A stretch of DNA of 59,640 nucleotides from Paracoccaceae bacterium (GCA_013003075.1 JABDLJ010000030.1:1-59640); one strand, 5' to 3'; counted from the first letter of the stretch, positions 31,119 to 41,674 are shown. The notes: a model not told the origin generated them from the sequence alone. Program-made: numbers and translations.

Positions 31119-32741
31119 ATGAGCAGACCTAATCCCGCGTTTTTGGCGGTATTTTTGTCGTATGTGGTGATTTCCACCGCCGCGGCGGCGCTTTTGAAGG
31201 GTGGTCTCTACCTGGGCCAGCACGAAGGCGATACGCTTCATCTAATTGATATCATTAATAGATTGGCATCCGGAGAGCGGATCCACCAGGACTTCATGAC
31301 GCCGCTCGGAATACTGGCATTCTGGCCGATCGAGGTCTTTGTGGGCTTGGGTTTCGGCTATGGAATGGCGATGCATTTTGCCCAGGCGCTGGTGGCTGCG
31401 GTGCTGCTGCCGGCGATCTGGTGGGTCAGCTATTCGCGCATGACGCGGCTGTGGGCCTACACCTTTGGCGGCATAACGCTGGTGATGGTGACGGCGCTCG
31501 TTCATGGCACGGGCGAGCTGACCACATCGATGTCGATGCATTACAATCGCTGGGCGTGGGCGCTGACCTTCATCGCCATCCCACTGGCGCTTCTGCCGCC
31601 CAAAGGCACCGTGCGGCCGATGCTCGATGGCGTCCTGATCGGGCTCGCCCTGGCCGGAATGGCACTGATCAAGGCGACGTATTTCTTGTCTTTCATGCCC
31701 GTCATCGCAATCGTCCTTTTGGCAAAGCGGGGCTTCGCGACACTGCTCGCAGCCGTGCTGGCTGGCCTTGTGGTCGCGATCGGCACGGTTCTTGTCGGCG
31801 GTATGGGATATGTCGAGGGATACATCCAGGACCTGATCGCGGTTTCGCAATCGACGATCCGGGGTGATCCGGGGCTGCCGGTCGCGGCGCTGATCGTCTC
31901 ACCAAACTACCTTGGCGGCACGCTTCTGGCGATTGCGGGGCTCATCTTTCTGCGCCAGAGCGGCGCCTCCGTTGCCGGGCTGGCCGTGATCCTGCTGCTG
32001 CCGGGGTTCATATTCGTGACCTATCAGAATTTCGGTAACGATCGGGTCTGGCTCTTTCTGCTGGCGGTGGTGCTGTTGATGTTGCGCCCTGATCCGGGCG
32101 TGCTGAACAGCCGCGGCTGGGATCTGCGCACGGCTCTCACCTTGACAGCGGTCGCAGGGCTCGCGATCATATTCCCCTCGCTGACCAACCTGACGACCAG
32201 TTCCCTGCGCCATCTCGGAACGCCGAACAATGGCAAGGTTGCGCTTTTGGACGGGCCGGCAAAGCGCCCCGACGTCTTCGTGCCGGTGATGCGCGGTGAA
32301 GACATTCTGGTCCGGACATCGGCCGCGCTTGGGCAGACCGACGGCGAGGCGATTGATCCGAAGTTCGGCTCTTTCGTTCCGGTGGCCTTCGGCGAGGATC
32401 GCTATGCGCCATGCCTGCTTCTGAGCGGCACCCGCACCTGGTTTTCCACCATCGCCGAGGATATGCAGGCGCATGGCCTGACAGACGGACGCCTTGTCTT
32501 CACTGCCGACACGCTGTCGCCCCTGCCGCTATACTCGGACGTTCCGATCCTGCCGGGCGGGGCGCCCTGGTACTATGGTGGCCTGTCTGGCTTTGAGAAT
32601 GCCGATATCATGGTCGTGCCGCGTTGCGCGCTCGATCTCGATGTGCGCAATGGGGTGCTCAAGGATCTTGCGGACCGCGCCGGTCAGATGACCAAGCTGC
32701 GCGACACCCAGCACTACGTGGCCTACCTGATAGGTCGCTAG
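31119..32741 (+). CDS. Polytopic membrane protein, GT-C glycosyltransferase-like
   Basis: The 540-residue protein has about nine to eleven hydrophobic helices in its first 360 residues and a soluble C-terminal domain of about 170. The first loop after helix 1 holds E36 and D38 (HEGDTLH) and HQDFMTPLG (56-64). This arrangement recalls GT-C polyprenyl-phosphosugar-dependent glycosyltransferases, where an acidic residue in the first periplasmic loop is catalytic. The match is by pattern only and function is not established. It converges with cpaA, the two stop codons sharing CTAG at 32738-32741. Confidence 0.55.
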   Translation: MSRPNPAFLAVFLSYVVISTAAAALLKGGLYLGQHEGDTLHLIDIINRLASGERIHQDFMTPLGILAFWPIEVFVGLGFGYGMAMHFAQALVAAVLLPAIWWVSYSRMTRLWAYTFGGITLVMVTALVHGTGELTTSMSMHYNRWAWALTFIAIPLALLPPKGTVRPMLDGVLIGLALAGMALIKATYFLSFMPVIAIVLLAKRGFATLLAAVLAGLVVAIGTVLVGGMGYVEGYIQDLIAVSQSTIRGDPGLPVAALIVSPNYLGGTLLAIAGLIFLRQSGASVAGLAVILLLPGFIFVTYQNFGNDRVWLFLLAVVLLMLRPDPGVLNSRGWDLRTALTLTAVAGLAIIFPSLTNLTTSSLRHLGTPNNGKVALLDGPAKRPDVFVPVMRGEDILVRTSAALGQTDGEAIDPKFGSFVPVAFGEDRYAPCLLLSGTRTWFSTIAEDMQAHGLTDGRLVFTADTLSPLPLYSDVPILPGGAPWYYGGLSGFENADIMVVPRCALDLDVRNGVLKDLADRAGQMTKLRDTQHYVAYLIGR

Positions 32742-33232
32742 CGGCCGAAAAAGGCGCCGAATCCCAGATAGAAGATCAGGGCGCTTCCCAGCGCATAGCC
32801 CATCGGAAAATCGCGCCGCTGCCAGCTTTCCCAATCGGGTGCCGTCCGTTGAATATACGGGACCCTTTTCGCAACTCGGTGCGTGACGAAGGCCGCGAGC
32901 AGGGTGATCGCCAGGATTTGCAGGAAAGGCCCCAAATCGTTCAGCGGCAGAAAGAGAACCATTGCCGCTCCGAATTTGGCATCGCCTGCGCCGAAGAGGC
33001 GCAAAAGGTTGCCGACGAACCCGATGCCCAGCACGATGGCGAATTGAACATACCGTCGAAGGTATTCGTCAAACGGCAGCGCGATCAGTCCGACGCCGGC
33101 GAACACGATAAACGTGGCGATAACCGCCACGTTCGGGATCTTCATGAATTTCAGATCGCTCCACGCGACCCAGATCGTGATAGGGGCGAGGAACGGAAGG
33201 AACCAGAGCGCCGAGGCTGACGTGATGTGCAT
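32738..33232 (-). CDS. cpaA: Tad prepilin peptidase CpaA/TadV
   Basis: A24-type aspartic peptidase of 164 residues with several membrane helices. The two catalytic aspartates are visible in WSDLKFMKIPN and GAGDAK. It is the short TadV/CpaA form without the N-terminal methylase domain. It should cleave the Flp prepilins after the Gly in EDGAVTV/EAGAVTV. It is the last gene of the Tad locus, 14 nt after a TPR lipoprotein gene, far from the pilin genes. Confidence 0.92.
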   Translation of the reverse strand: MHITSASALWFLPFLAPITIWVAWSDLKFMKIPNVAVIATFIVFAGVGLIALPFDEYLRRYVQFAIVLGIGFVGNLLRLFGAGDAKFGAAMVLFLPLNDLGPFLQILAITLLAAFVTHRVAKRVPYIQRTAPDWESWQRRDFPMGYALGSALIFYLGFGAFFGR

Positions 33233-33246
33233 CGGCGCCCCGGGGG

Positions 33247-34104
33247 TCAGTTCACGACGTTGGCTTCCAGCGCACGGAGGCTGCGCACGGCGGCTTCGAA
33301 GTGCTGGGGATGACTGTCGATCGCCTCGCGCAGAAGGCCCTTGCCGGTTGCCACATCGCCTTGCTTGATGGCTGAAAGGGCCAGCGTGTGCAGAAGTTGG
33401 GCGCGCTCGATCTGCGACATCTCGACGACCGGCAAATCGTACTTGCGCTGAGCGCCGCGGGCCAGAACGAGGTTGTTCTTGGCGGTGAAGAGCGACGAGT
33501 CATATGTCACGGCTTCGGTGAACAGTTTTTCCGCGTCCGGATAGGCGCCGCGGCTCAGCTTGGAGTAGCCCCAGTTGTTCAAGACGCCCGAAGGCGTCGT
33601 GGTCAGGCCAAGGGCGGTCTCGTAAAAGCTGTCGGCCTTGTCCCATTCCTTGTTGCTGTCCGCGACCATCGCTTCCAGCCGGTAGCGGCGATAGGTCTCG
33701 TAGGTCGGCGGGATCGAATCCAGCGTGATTTCGGCGCTTTTCCACTCGCCCGAGCGGATCTGCGCGTCTGCCAGACCCACCTTGTCTTCAGGGGTGCTGT
33801 CATCGGCGGCCACCACAAGCTCCCAGGCCTGGACGGCCTCGGTCGGGCGCTTGGCCCGGATCAGCGACATCGCCAGACCACGCTTGATGTCGGTGCGGTC
33901 GGGGTTGTCGATCATGGTCTTGCGGAAGTAATTGACCGCCTCGACCGGATCGGCCGAAGTCAGCATAAGCTCGTTCAGATTGCTTTCGTCGATGACGTTT
34001 ACGGATTTCAGTGCTTCTGCGACATCGGCGTCGGTGTTTTGCTCACAAGCGGACAGAAGTACTGCACTGCCAAGGCAGAGGGTCAAAATAACTGAGTGGC
34101 GCAT
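33247..34104 (-). CDS. TPR lipoprotein of the Tad locus (first)
   Basis: Predicted lipoprotein of 285 residues: signal peptide with lipobox LSAC at about residue 20 (VLLSACEQ), then TPR-type helical repeats through the rest (for example DRTDIKRGLAMSLIRAKRPT and LNNWGYSKLSRGAYPDA). TadD proteins are TPR lipoproteins thought to pilot secretin assembly. Either this or the neighbouring TPR lipoprotein could be TadD. It is 36 nt downstream of the other TPR gene. Confidence 0.82.
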   Translation of the reverse strand: MRHSVILTLCLGSAVLLSACEQNTDADVAEALKSVNVIDESNLNELMLTSADPVEAVNYFRKTMIDNPDRTDIKRGLAMSLIRAKRPTEAVQAWELVVAADDSTPEDKVGLADAQIRSGEWKSAEITLDSIPPTYETYRRYRLEAMVADSNKEWDKADSFYETALGLTTTPSGVLNNWGYSKLSRGAYPDAEKLFTEAVTYDSSLFTAKNNLVLARGAQRKYDLPVVEMSQIERAQLLHTLALSAIKQGDVATGKGLLREAIDSHPQHFEAAVRSLRALEANVVN

Positions 34105-34140
34105 GGTGCCTGCGTCCTTTTTCCTGCTCTCATTCCCCGC

Positions 34141-34710
34141 TTATGGTGTGGGCAGAAGCAGGTATTCCCCTGTGCCGCGCCGCACCAATGCGAAGTTTAT
34201 GTTATCGTCAGGAGAATAGTCGGGCTCTTCCAGTTTGGCGAGCGCGAGCCGCAAATTGTTCCGGATTTCGACACTTTCGCCACTATCGAGCGCGAAGGCG
34301 ACGCGAAAGACACGGCTCGCCTCGCCGAATTTGCCCTGTTCCATCAAAACGACGCCCAGATTGTTCCAGGCGGGGGCGAATTCCTCGTCTTTTTCGATGG
34401 CGCGGCGCAAGAGGCGCTCTGCCTGGCCAAGCCGGCCAAGCTTGAGATTGGCCGAGCCAAGGGCCGAAAGCACATCTGCCGTCTGGCCCTGAACGGCGGC
34501 GGCACGGAAATAGGCCTTGATCGCCAGCTCGTACTCGCCGGCTGCCATCAGTCGGTGGCCGACGATCAAACCATCGACCGCGTCCTCCATCTCTGCCCGG
34601 CCGGTCGGCGCAAAAGGGCTGTCAGGGGCGGACGTGCCAAGGCCGCCGGCATTGTCGCAGGCGGCCAGAAGGCTCAATGCAAGGCCGAAGCCCAACCATA
34701 TTTTCGGCAT
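34141..34710 (-). CDS. tadD: TPR lipoprotein, TadD-like
   Basis: Lipoprotein of 189 residues with lipobox LAAC at about residue 18 (SLLAACDNAG). TPR helices at about 45-165 (AGEYELAIKAYFRAAAVQGQ, ALGSANLKLGRLGQAERLLR, AWNNLGVVLMEQGKFGEASR) match TadD. It lies 6 nt after tadC, the usual tadD position, and so is the better TadD candidate of the two TPR lipoproteins. Confidence 0.8.
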   Translation of the reverse strand: MPKIWLGFGLALSLLAACDNAGGLGTSAPDSPFAPTGRAEMEDAVDGLIVGHRLMAAGEYELAIKAYFRAAAVQGQTADVLSALGSANLKLGRLGQAERLLRRAIEKDEEFAPAWNNLGVVLMEQGKFGEASRVFRVAFALDSGESVEIRNNLRLALAKLEEPDYSPDDNINFALVRRGTGEYLLLPTP

Positions 34711-34716
34711 GGTGCC

Positions 34717-35700
34717 CTAGAAGAATGTTGCCGTGCCCAAGGTTACCGAGATCTCATAGACCGAGGGTCCGATAAGGATGATCAGAAGTGGCGGGACGGT
34801 CAATCCCATAGTTGCCAATGTCATCTTCGTGGGCAGTTTGTTGGCGGCTTCTTCAGCTCGCATCACGCGCTTGTCGCGCATCTCGGAGGCGTAGACCCGC
34901 AAGGCTTCGGCAATCGATGTACCGAAGGTCGCCGACTGGATCAGCACGGTGACGAAGGACGACACGTCGGGCACCCCGGCGCGCTCGGACATGTCGCGCA
35001 GAACGGCGGTCTTGTCCTTGCCGGCTTTCATCTCATGCGCGACGATCTCGTACTCGTCCGCAAGCGCGGGATAGCCAGAACGGATCTCTGTGCTGACGCG
35101 GATGATCGACTGGTCCAGCGACTGGCCGGCCTCCACGCAGACCAGCATCAAATCGAGACTGTCGGGAAAGCCGTTGATAATCTCTTCCTGGCGTGCCTGC
35201 TGGCGCCGGGTGATCCAGTATTTCGGCAACATATAGCCGCAGGCACCGGGGATCAGCACCGACAACATCAGCGATTGCGTCGACGGATCGCCGCTTGTGC
35301 TTTGCAGGATGGCGTAGATCGCGCCGAAGATCAGAAAGGTGATGCCAAGCGCGAATTGCATGAAGTGATAGGTGCGCACGGCGGTCTTCGACCGGTATCC
35401 CGCCTGCAAGAGCTTCAGGCGGATGGCAGAATACTCTTCCTCGTCCGTCGGCTCCAGAAAACCCGAGAACTTCTCAAGCGAGTTGTTGCTCTTCTGGCGC
35501 AGCGCTTTTTTGGGGTCGCCGGCGCGCGCCTTGTCCAGCTCGCGGCTGTTCTGTCGCAGTTTGTCCAACGGATCCTTCTCGCGCTTCAAAAGCACGGGAA
35601 GCGTCAGCAGTATCAGGAACATGCCCAGCACGCCGACCACCAGAAGCGGGCCGAACTCGCCGAAGTTATCCGTCAGAAGAGTATTGATCTGTTCAAGCAT
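34717..35700 (-). CDS. tadC: Tad platform protein TadC
   Basis: Inner-membrane type II/IV secretion F-domain protein of 327 residues. One N-terminal helix (about 18-38) precedes a cytoplasmic region, paired helices and a last helix (LATMGLTVPPLLIILIGPSVYE). The motif FPDSLDLMLVCVEAGQSLDQ is the T2SF signature. TadB and TadC together form the platform on which the TadA ATPase drives pilin insertion. It follows tadB by 9 nt. Confidence 0.92.
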   Translation of the reverse strand: MLEQINTLLTDNFGEFGPLLVVGVLGMFLILLTLPVLLKREKDPLDKLRQNSRELDKARAGDPKKALRQKSNNSLEKFSGFLEPTDEEEYSAIRLKLLQAGYRSKTAVRTYHFMQFALGITFLIFGAIYAILQSTSGDPSTQSLMLSVLIPGACGYMLPKYWITRRQQARQEEIINGFPDSLDLMLVCVEAGQSLDQSIIRVSTEIRSGYPALADEYEIVAHEMKAGKDKTAVLRDMSERAGVPDVSSFVTVLIQSATFGTSIAEALRVYASEMRDKRVMRAEEAANKLPTKMTLATMGLTVPPLLIILIGPSVYEISVTLGTATFF

Positions 35701-35709
35701 TTTGCCGCC

Positions 35710-36678
35710 TCAGACTTTGATGTTCACAAGGGCGCGCATCACGAAAATATTCGCAACAAGAAAGCCCGCGACAACGAAACAGGCCGGGATGAAGTACTCG
35801 GTCTCTTTGACGTCGTCGTAGTAGTTCGGCTCGAGCATGTTGATGACGATCAGCGCCCCGATGGGGAAGATCGACAGGAACATGCCGGAAAATTTTGCCT
35901 CGGAGGTGATCGCCTTGACACGGCGGAAGAGCTTGAAGCGTGCACGGATCACTTGGGCTAGCCCATGTAGGATTTCGGCCAGGTTACCACCCGATTGCTG
36001 CTGGATGGTCACGGCCACCGCAAGAAAGCGCAAATCCTGCATATCCATTCGCTCGGCCATGCTTTTGAGCGCCTCGCCGACGTCGCGGCCATAGGCGCTT
36101 TCGTCCGAAATGATGCCCATTTCCGAGCCGAGCGGGTCGGGCACTTCCTTTGATACGATCTGCAGCGCCGAGGTGAAGGGGTGGCCGACACGCAAGCTGC
36201 GCACCATCAGTTCCACCGCATCGGGCAATTGTTCTTCGATCATTCCAAGGCGTTTTTTGGCCTTGTTGTTTACCCAGACGAAGATGCCGCCAACGCCCAT
36301 GACGAGGGAAACAGCGATACGCAAGGCCAGCGCTGCACCGGTGCCGTAAGTCAGCGCGCCGAAGGAGACGACCGCCAGAACCCCCATCAGCATCACAAGC
36401 TGTCCGGGGGTGAAGGCAATCGCGGCCTTCTGCGCCTTGTCCGCAAGGATCGCGTAGAGCGGGATCGAACGCGATTTCATGTGCTGCGACATCTCCTTGC
36501 GGAGTTGTTCCAGCACCTGTTCGCGCCCGGCGCCTTTCTCGAGCATCTCAAGGCGGCGGTTGATCCGGTTGTTCAGGCTGATCGACTTGCCGAAAACGGT
36601 CAGGTAGATGCCTTCCACAAGGACCAGGACGCCCACGAAGATCAGGGCGTAGATAAGCGGTTCTGCACTGATGGTCAT
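35710..36678 (-). CDS. tadB: Tad platform protein TadB
   Basis: 322-residue T2SF-domain protein with an N-terminal helix (about 7-27), a helical pair near 85-125, the signature LPDAVELMVRSLRVGHPF and AVTIQQQSGGNLAEILHGLAQ, and C-terminal helices. It is the partner of TadC in the inner-membrane platform. It lies 6 nt after tadA, so tadA-tadB-tadC-tadD are probably one transcript. Confidence 0.93.
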   Translation of the reverse strand: MTISAEPLIYALIFVGVLVLVEGIYLTVFGKSISLNNRINRRLEMLEKGAGREQVLEQLRKEMSQHMKSRSIPLYAILADKAQKAAIAFTPGQLVMLMGVLAVVSFGALTYGTGAALALRIAVSLVMGVGGIFVWVNNKAKKRLGMIEEQLPDAVELMVRSLRVGHPFTSALQIVSKEVPDPLGSEMGIISDESAYGRDVGEALKSMAERMDMQDLRFLAVAVTIQQQSGGNLAEILHGLAQVIRARFKLFRRVKAITSEAKFSGMFLSIFPIGALIVINMLEPNYYDDVKETEYFIPACFVVAGFLVANIFVMRALVNIKV

Positions 36679-36684
36679 CTGGCT

Positions 36685-38139
<1,455 letters not shown>

Positions 38140-38159
38140 TGTCTCACCCCTCCCTTAAA

Positions 38160-39404
38160 TCAACCCGTCGCGGCTTCGGACACGGTCAGTTCGTGCAGCG
38201 AAGTTGCGAGTTTCTGAATTTCTTTGCGTACGACGTTCTTTGCGGCCATTTCGGCTAGCGGCACGCCGTGGTCGTTGGCCTGGACGATCTGCTTGCCGCC
38301 GTCCGGGATCTGGACCTCGATCTGGATATCGAGGCTTTCGGCCATCCGCTTGACCCGGCTCTTGCCGGTCAGGTCGGTGAATTTCGGTGCGCGGTTGAGA
38401 ATATAGCGCAGCTTTTCGTAAGGCAGCTCTTCACCCTTGAGCGCGCGCGTCAGCCGCAGCGTGTTCTGCGCCGAGCGCATATCAAGCTCCATCAGTCCGA
38501 AATACACATGCGCTGCGTGAAGTGCGGTTTCGGTCCAGTGCACGACGCTTGTCGGCATGTCGATCACGACATAGTCGAAGTTCGTGCGTGCGGTTTCGAT
38601 GATGCGCTCGATGTCTTCCTGGCCGACGATATCCAGCGGAAGCATTTCCGCCGGGGCCGTCAGCACATGCAGCTTTTCGTTGAAGGTCAAAAGCGCCTGC
38701 ATGAAGCTTTCGTTGTCCATCGAGGATGTGTCGGACAAAAGCTCGTAGACCGCCTCGCGTCGGGGCAGGTCAAGATAGGTCGATGTGGATCCAAATTGCA
38801 GATCGAGATCCAGAAGGCAGACGCGCGGCGGCTCGTCGCCGGACATGTTCGCCAGCTCCCAGGCCAGGTTCACCGCAAACGTGGTCGAGCCTGTACCCCC
38901 GGCCATGCCTTGGACGGGAAGTACGACGCCGTCACGGTCGCCGGTCGCCTTCAGCTTGTTGACCAGTTCTTCGGGAACGTCGGCCGCCCGCTGCGGCGGG
39001 TTGCGCATCCGGTCGATCGCCTCGTGCAGCGCGCCGTCGGGAAGCGGGTAGGGCACGAATTCCTCGGCCCCCAGCTTCAGAAGCTGGTGCAACGCGATCG
39101 GGCTGACGTCTTCGGCGATCACAAGCACCTTGATGCTCTTGTCGACCGCCAGCTTGATCACGTCGGCGACGCGGCCGATATCGTCCTCGTCTTCTTCCTC
39201 GATCGCGATCGCTACGAATTCAAGAGAGTTGCTGTCGGGCTGCGCCAGAAAAACTGTCGCGTCTTCAAACGAAAGGTCGCCCCACGTCTCGCCGAATTCC
39301 GTCTCCATGTCTTCGATCAGAAGATCGAAGTTCTGCACGTCCCGACTGATCGTGCATGCCACGATGGGTGCCGGTTCGGGCTGTAATGCCGCTGTGCTCG
39401 TCAT
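38160..39404 (-). CDS. cpaE: Pilus localisation protein TadZ/CpaE
   Basis: ParA/MinD-superfamily protein of 414 residues. The N-terminal receiver-like domain (about 15-135) is followed by an ATPase-like domain whose P-loop reads GMAGGTGSTTFAVNLA (166-181). The canonical lysines of KGGVGKT are missing. LLDLDLQFGSTSTYL and YVVIDMPTS match the remaining MinD motifs. TadZ/CpaE places the Tad machine at the cell pole or focus. It lies 20 nt ahead of tadA and 204 nt downstream of the OmpA-like gene. Confidence 0.92.
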   Translation of the reverse strand: MTSTAALQPEPAPIVACTISRDVQNFDLLIEDMETEFGETWGDLSFEDATVFLAQPDSNSLEFVAIAIEEEDEDDIGRVADVIKLAVDKSIKVLVIAEDVSPIALHQLLKLGAEEFVPYPLPDGALHEAIDRMRNPPQRAADVPEELVNKLKATGDRDGVVLPVQGMAGGTGSTTFAVNLAWELANMSGDEPPRVCLLDLDLQFGSTSTYLDLPRREAVYELLSDTSSMDNESFMQALLTFNEKLHVLTAPAEMLPLDIVGQEDIERIIETARTNFDYVVIDMPTSVVHWTETALHAAHVYFGLMELDMRSAQNTLRLTRALKGEELPYEKLRYILNRAPKFTDLTGKSRVKRMAESLDIQIEVQIPDGGKQIVQANDHGVPLAEMAAKNVVRKEIQKLATSLHELTVSEAATG

Positions 39405-39496
39405 GTTGCCTCTCGTCCTTCCTTTGGAGAACGCAAGGCGGTTGAATGACGATGTCCCGGATAGTATCCCCCGGGCGGTTCGTCCCGCCTGCGTCC

Positions 39497-39527
39497 CGTG
39501 CGCGCGAACCTGAGATTCGCGCGCACG
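39497..39527. other. Strong 12-bp hairpin in the cpaE upstream region
   Basis: CGTGCGCGCGAA (39497-39508) and TTCGCGCGCACG (39516-39527) form a perfect 12-bp stem with a 7-nt CCTGAGA loop in the 204-nt gap between the OmpA-like gene and cpaE. There is no T-run on either side. It could be a Rho-independent pause, a processing site that separates the transcript halves, or a protein-binding inverted repeat. Confidence 0.6.
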
Positions 39528-39608
39528 TGTCCCTAGGGATGAAGGTTGCCGCTAATATTGGCGACATTGAGGCTAAAAAACCGTAATTATTCGGTTTATC
39601 GATACGAA

Positions 39609-40259
39609 TTAGCTTCCGCCGGCATCGATCGTCGCAAGGCCGCCGGCTTCGGCTGGAACCTCGGTCGCGCTCTGCACGTATTCGCGGAAAATGATCTGCG
39701 CATACTTGCCGTTCAGAACGGTCGGGTGCCTTGCCACGAGGCCGGACACTTCGGTTACCGTACGGCGGTTGCGACGCTCTTCCTGCTCGGTCGCGACCAG
39801 GGGTTGCGTCTCGCCGAACGAGACCAGCGCTTCGAGCCGCGATTTGCTAATTCCCTGACTTGAAAGGAAATTCACAACCGCATTGGCACGAGCCCGGCCC
39901 AGCGACTTATTGTAGGCATCAGAGCCGACAAGGTCGGTGTGGCCATAGACGCGGAACTTGACCTCCGGGAACTGCTTGATCCAGTTGGCCTGGGTCATCA
40001 GGGCCGCGCGGGCATCTGCGTCCAGAACCGCGCTGTCGAAGGCGAAGTTGACCGTGGACGGTACCTCTTCGCTGAAGCGACGGTTCAAATTGATCGCAAA
40101 ATCCATCTGGCCCGTCTGAACAAGCATGTTGTTCATCGTCGGGTTTCCGAAGTTGCCGGCGTCAATCGAGGCGCCGGCTTCATTGTCCATTCCTGCGCAC
40201 CCGGCAAGAAGCCCCATGCATGATGTCGCAATCAGAAGTGTTTTGGTGTGTCGAGCCAT
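39609..40259 (-). CDS. OmpA-family lipoprotein of the Tad locus
   Basis: The protein has 216 residues. The signal peptide ends in lipobox LAGC at about residue 21 (GLLAGCAGMD). The OmpA-like domain (about 65-180) contains YGHTDLVGSDAYNKSLGRAR, the peptidoglycan-binding segment. It lies 5 nt after the secretin gene, so it probably anchors the outer-membrane secretin to peptidoglycan. It is distinct from pal at 16603. Confidence 0.88.
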   Translation of the reverse strand: MARHTKTLLIATSCMGLLAGCAGMDNEAGASIDAGNFGNPTMNNMLVQTGQMDFAINLNRRFSEEVPSTVNFAFDSAVLDADARAALMTQANWIKQFPEVKFRVYGHTDLVGSDAYNKSLGRARANAVVNFLSSQGISKSRLEALVSFGETQPLVATEQEERRNRRTVTEVSGLVARHPTVLNGKYAQIIFREYVQSATEVPAEAGGLATIDAGGS

Positions 40260-40264
40260 CTGCC

Positions 40265-41674
40265 TTACTCCATCACGTAGCCAAAGGAACCCGAGAAGTC
40301 CTGCTTGGCAACTTCGCCAGCGGCGCCCTCGGTCGGGGCCGTGCTGGACCCGGTGCTTCCCGTCAGGAAGAGTTCGCTCTCGGTCGGCGGGCGGACCCGG
40401 TCGGTCGGAAGCGCAAGAGCTTCACCGCGGGTCGGCGTCACCAGGTGAGGTGTCACGATGATCACCAGCTCGGATTGCTGACGCTCGTACTCCGAGCTGC
40501 GGAACAGGGCGCCCAGAACCGGGATGTCGCCAAGCCAGGGAACCTGACCCACCAGATCCTGGAAGTCGTCTTCCAGCAGGCCGGCGATTGCAAAGCTCTC
40601 GCCATCGCGCATCTCGACCGTGGTGGACGTTTCGCGACGACGGAAACCGTTTACCGAGAAGCCCGCGTTCTGCGTGACGACCGTCGGGTCAAGGCCCGAG
40701 ACGGCTGTCTTGAGCTGAAGGTTGATGACATCGCCGTCCAGCACCCGCGGTGTGAAGCTGAGCTGAACACCGAAGGGTTTGTATTCGATCTTCACGCCGC
40801 CATCTTCGTCGACGACCGGGATCGGATACTCGCCGCCCGCCAGGAACTCTGCCTGCTGCCCCGAAAGGGCGGTCAGGTTCGGCTCTGACAGCGTGCGGAT
40901 CATGCCCTTGGTTTCAAGTGCCTCAAGAAGAACGCCCAGTTCCACATCGCCAATCGTCAGACCGGCGGCCAGTTGGCCGATGGTGTTGGGGTTGAGGTTC
41001 AACTCGACATTGCCGAAGGCGCCCGGTAGCACCTCACCGGCGCCAAGGCCAAGATCGACCGCACCGTCGGTGCCGATCGAGGTGCCGATCAAGCCGCCCT
41101 GAAGCTGCTTGGACACCGACCGCTGCATTTCTGCAAAGCGGACTTTCAGCATGACCTGCTGTGTGCCGCCCACCGTCATCAGGTTCGAGACCCGGCCAGG
41201 TGCGTAGCGGCTTGCAAGATCAAGCGCACGATCGAGCTTCACGATCGACGACACGGTGCCAGACAGGACGATCCCGTCATTGGCCGTGCGCACTTCGATG
41301 GGCTCGCCCGGCAGGATCTGCCGCAGACGCTCTTTGAATTCGGCGACATCGGGGGTCACCTGAACCTCGACGTTCGTGATCAGGCCGCCATCGGGGCCCA
41401 GAAGCGTCAGGGTTGTACGTCCGGGCGCGCGGCCCAGAACATAGATTGTCCGATCCGACAGGGTCGAGATGTCCGCGATGCCCGGGTTTGCAATCGAAAG
41501 TTCAGCAAAGGGTGCCTCGGCTTCCACCACGACGGCTCGGTTGATGGGAACATTCAGCGTACTGGATGCCTCCCCGCGCAAAACGCGCAGGGTCTGCGCG
41601 TCAGCTGTTGGTGCGTTAGTTACTGCAACGGCGAAGCCCAAAAGGGCCGCCTTCATAAAGCGATCGATTTTCAT
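40265..41674 (-). CDS. cpaC: Tad outer-membrane secretin RcpA/CpaC
   Basis: Secretin of 469 residues with a signal peptide (cleaved near TNAPTADA). An N-terminal pilus domain (about 28-100) is followed by BON/N1-type domains and the secretin domain (about 195-430) with VPWLGDIPVLGALFRSSE, the family signature, and VIIVTPHLV. The ATG at 41674 is chosen for the signal peptide and a GGAGAGGCAGG site. It forms the gated pore through which the Flp pilus passes. Confidence 0.94.
   Translation of the reverse strand: MKIDRFMKAALLGFAVAVTNAPTADAQTLRVLRGEASSTLNVPINRAVVVEAEAPFAELSIANPGIADISTLSDRTIYVLGRAPGRTTLTLLGPDGGLITNVEVQVTPDVAEFKERLRQILPGEPIEVRTANDGIVLSGTVSSIVKLDRALDLASRYAPGRVSNLMTVGGTQQVMLKVRFAEMQRSVSKQLQGGLIGTSIGTDGAVDLGLGAGEVLPGAFGNVELNLNPNTIGQLAAGLTIGDVELGVLLEALETKGMIRTLSEPNLTALSGQQAEFLAGGEYPIPVVDEDGGVKIEYKPFGVQLSFTPRVLDGDVINLQLKTAVSGLDPTVVTQNAGFSVNGFRRRETSTTVEMRDGESFAIAGLLEDDFQDLVGQVPWLGDIPVLGALFRSSEYERQQSELVIIVTPHLVTPTRGEALALPTDRVRPPTESELFLTGSTGSSTAPTEGAAGEVAKQDFSGSFGYVME

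Noticed and set aside
34096..35961. Plus-strand open frame (621 codons) opposite the tadC and TPR genes
   Set aside because: Antisense to recognisable tadC and tadD; the composition is His/Gln/Arg-rich and not protein-like.
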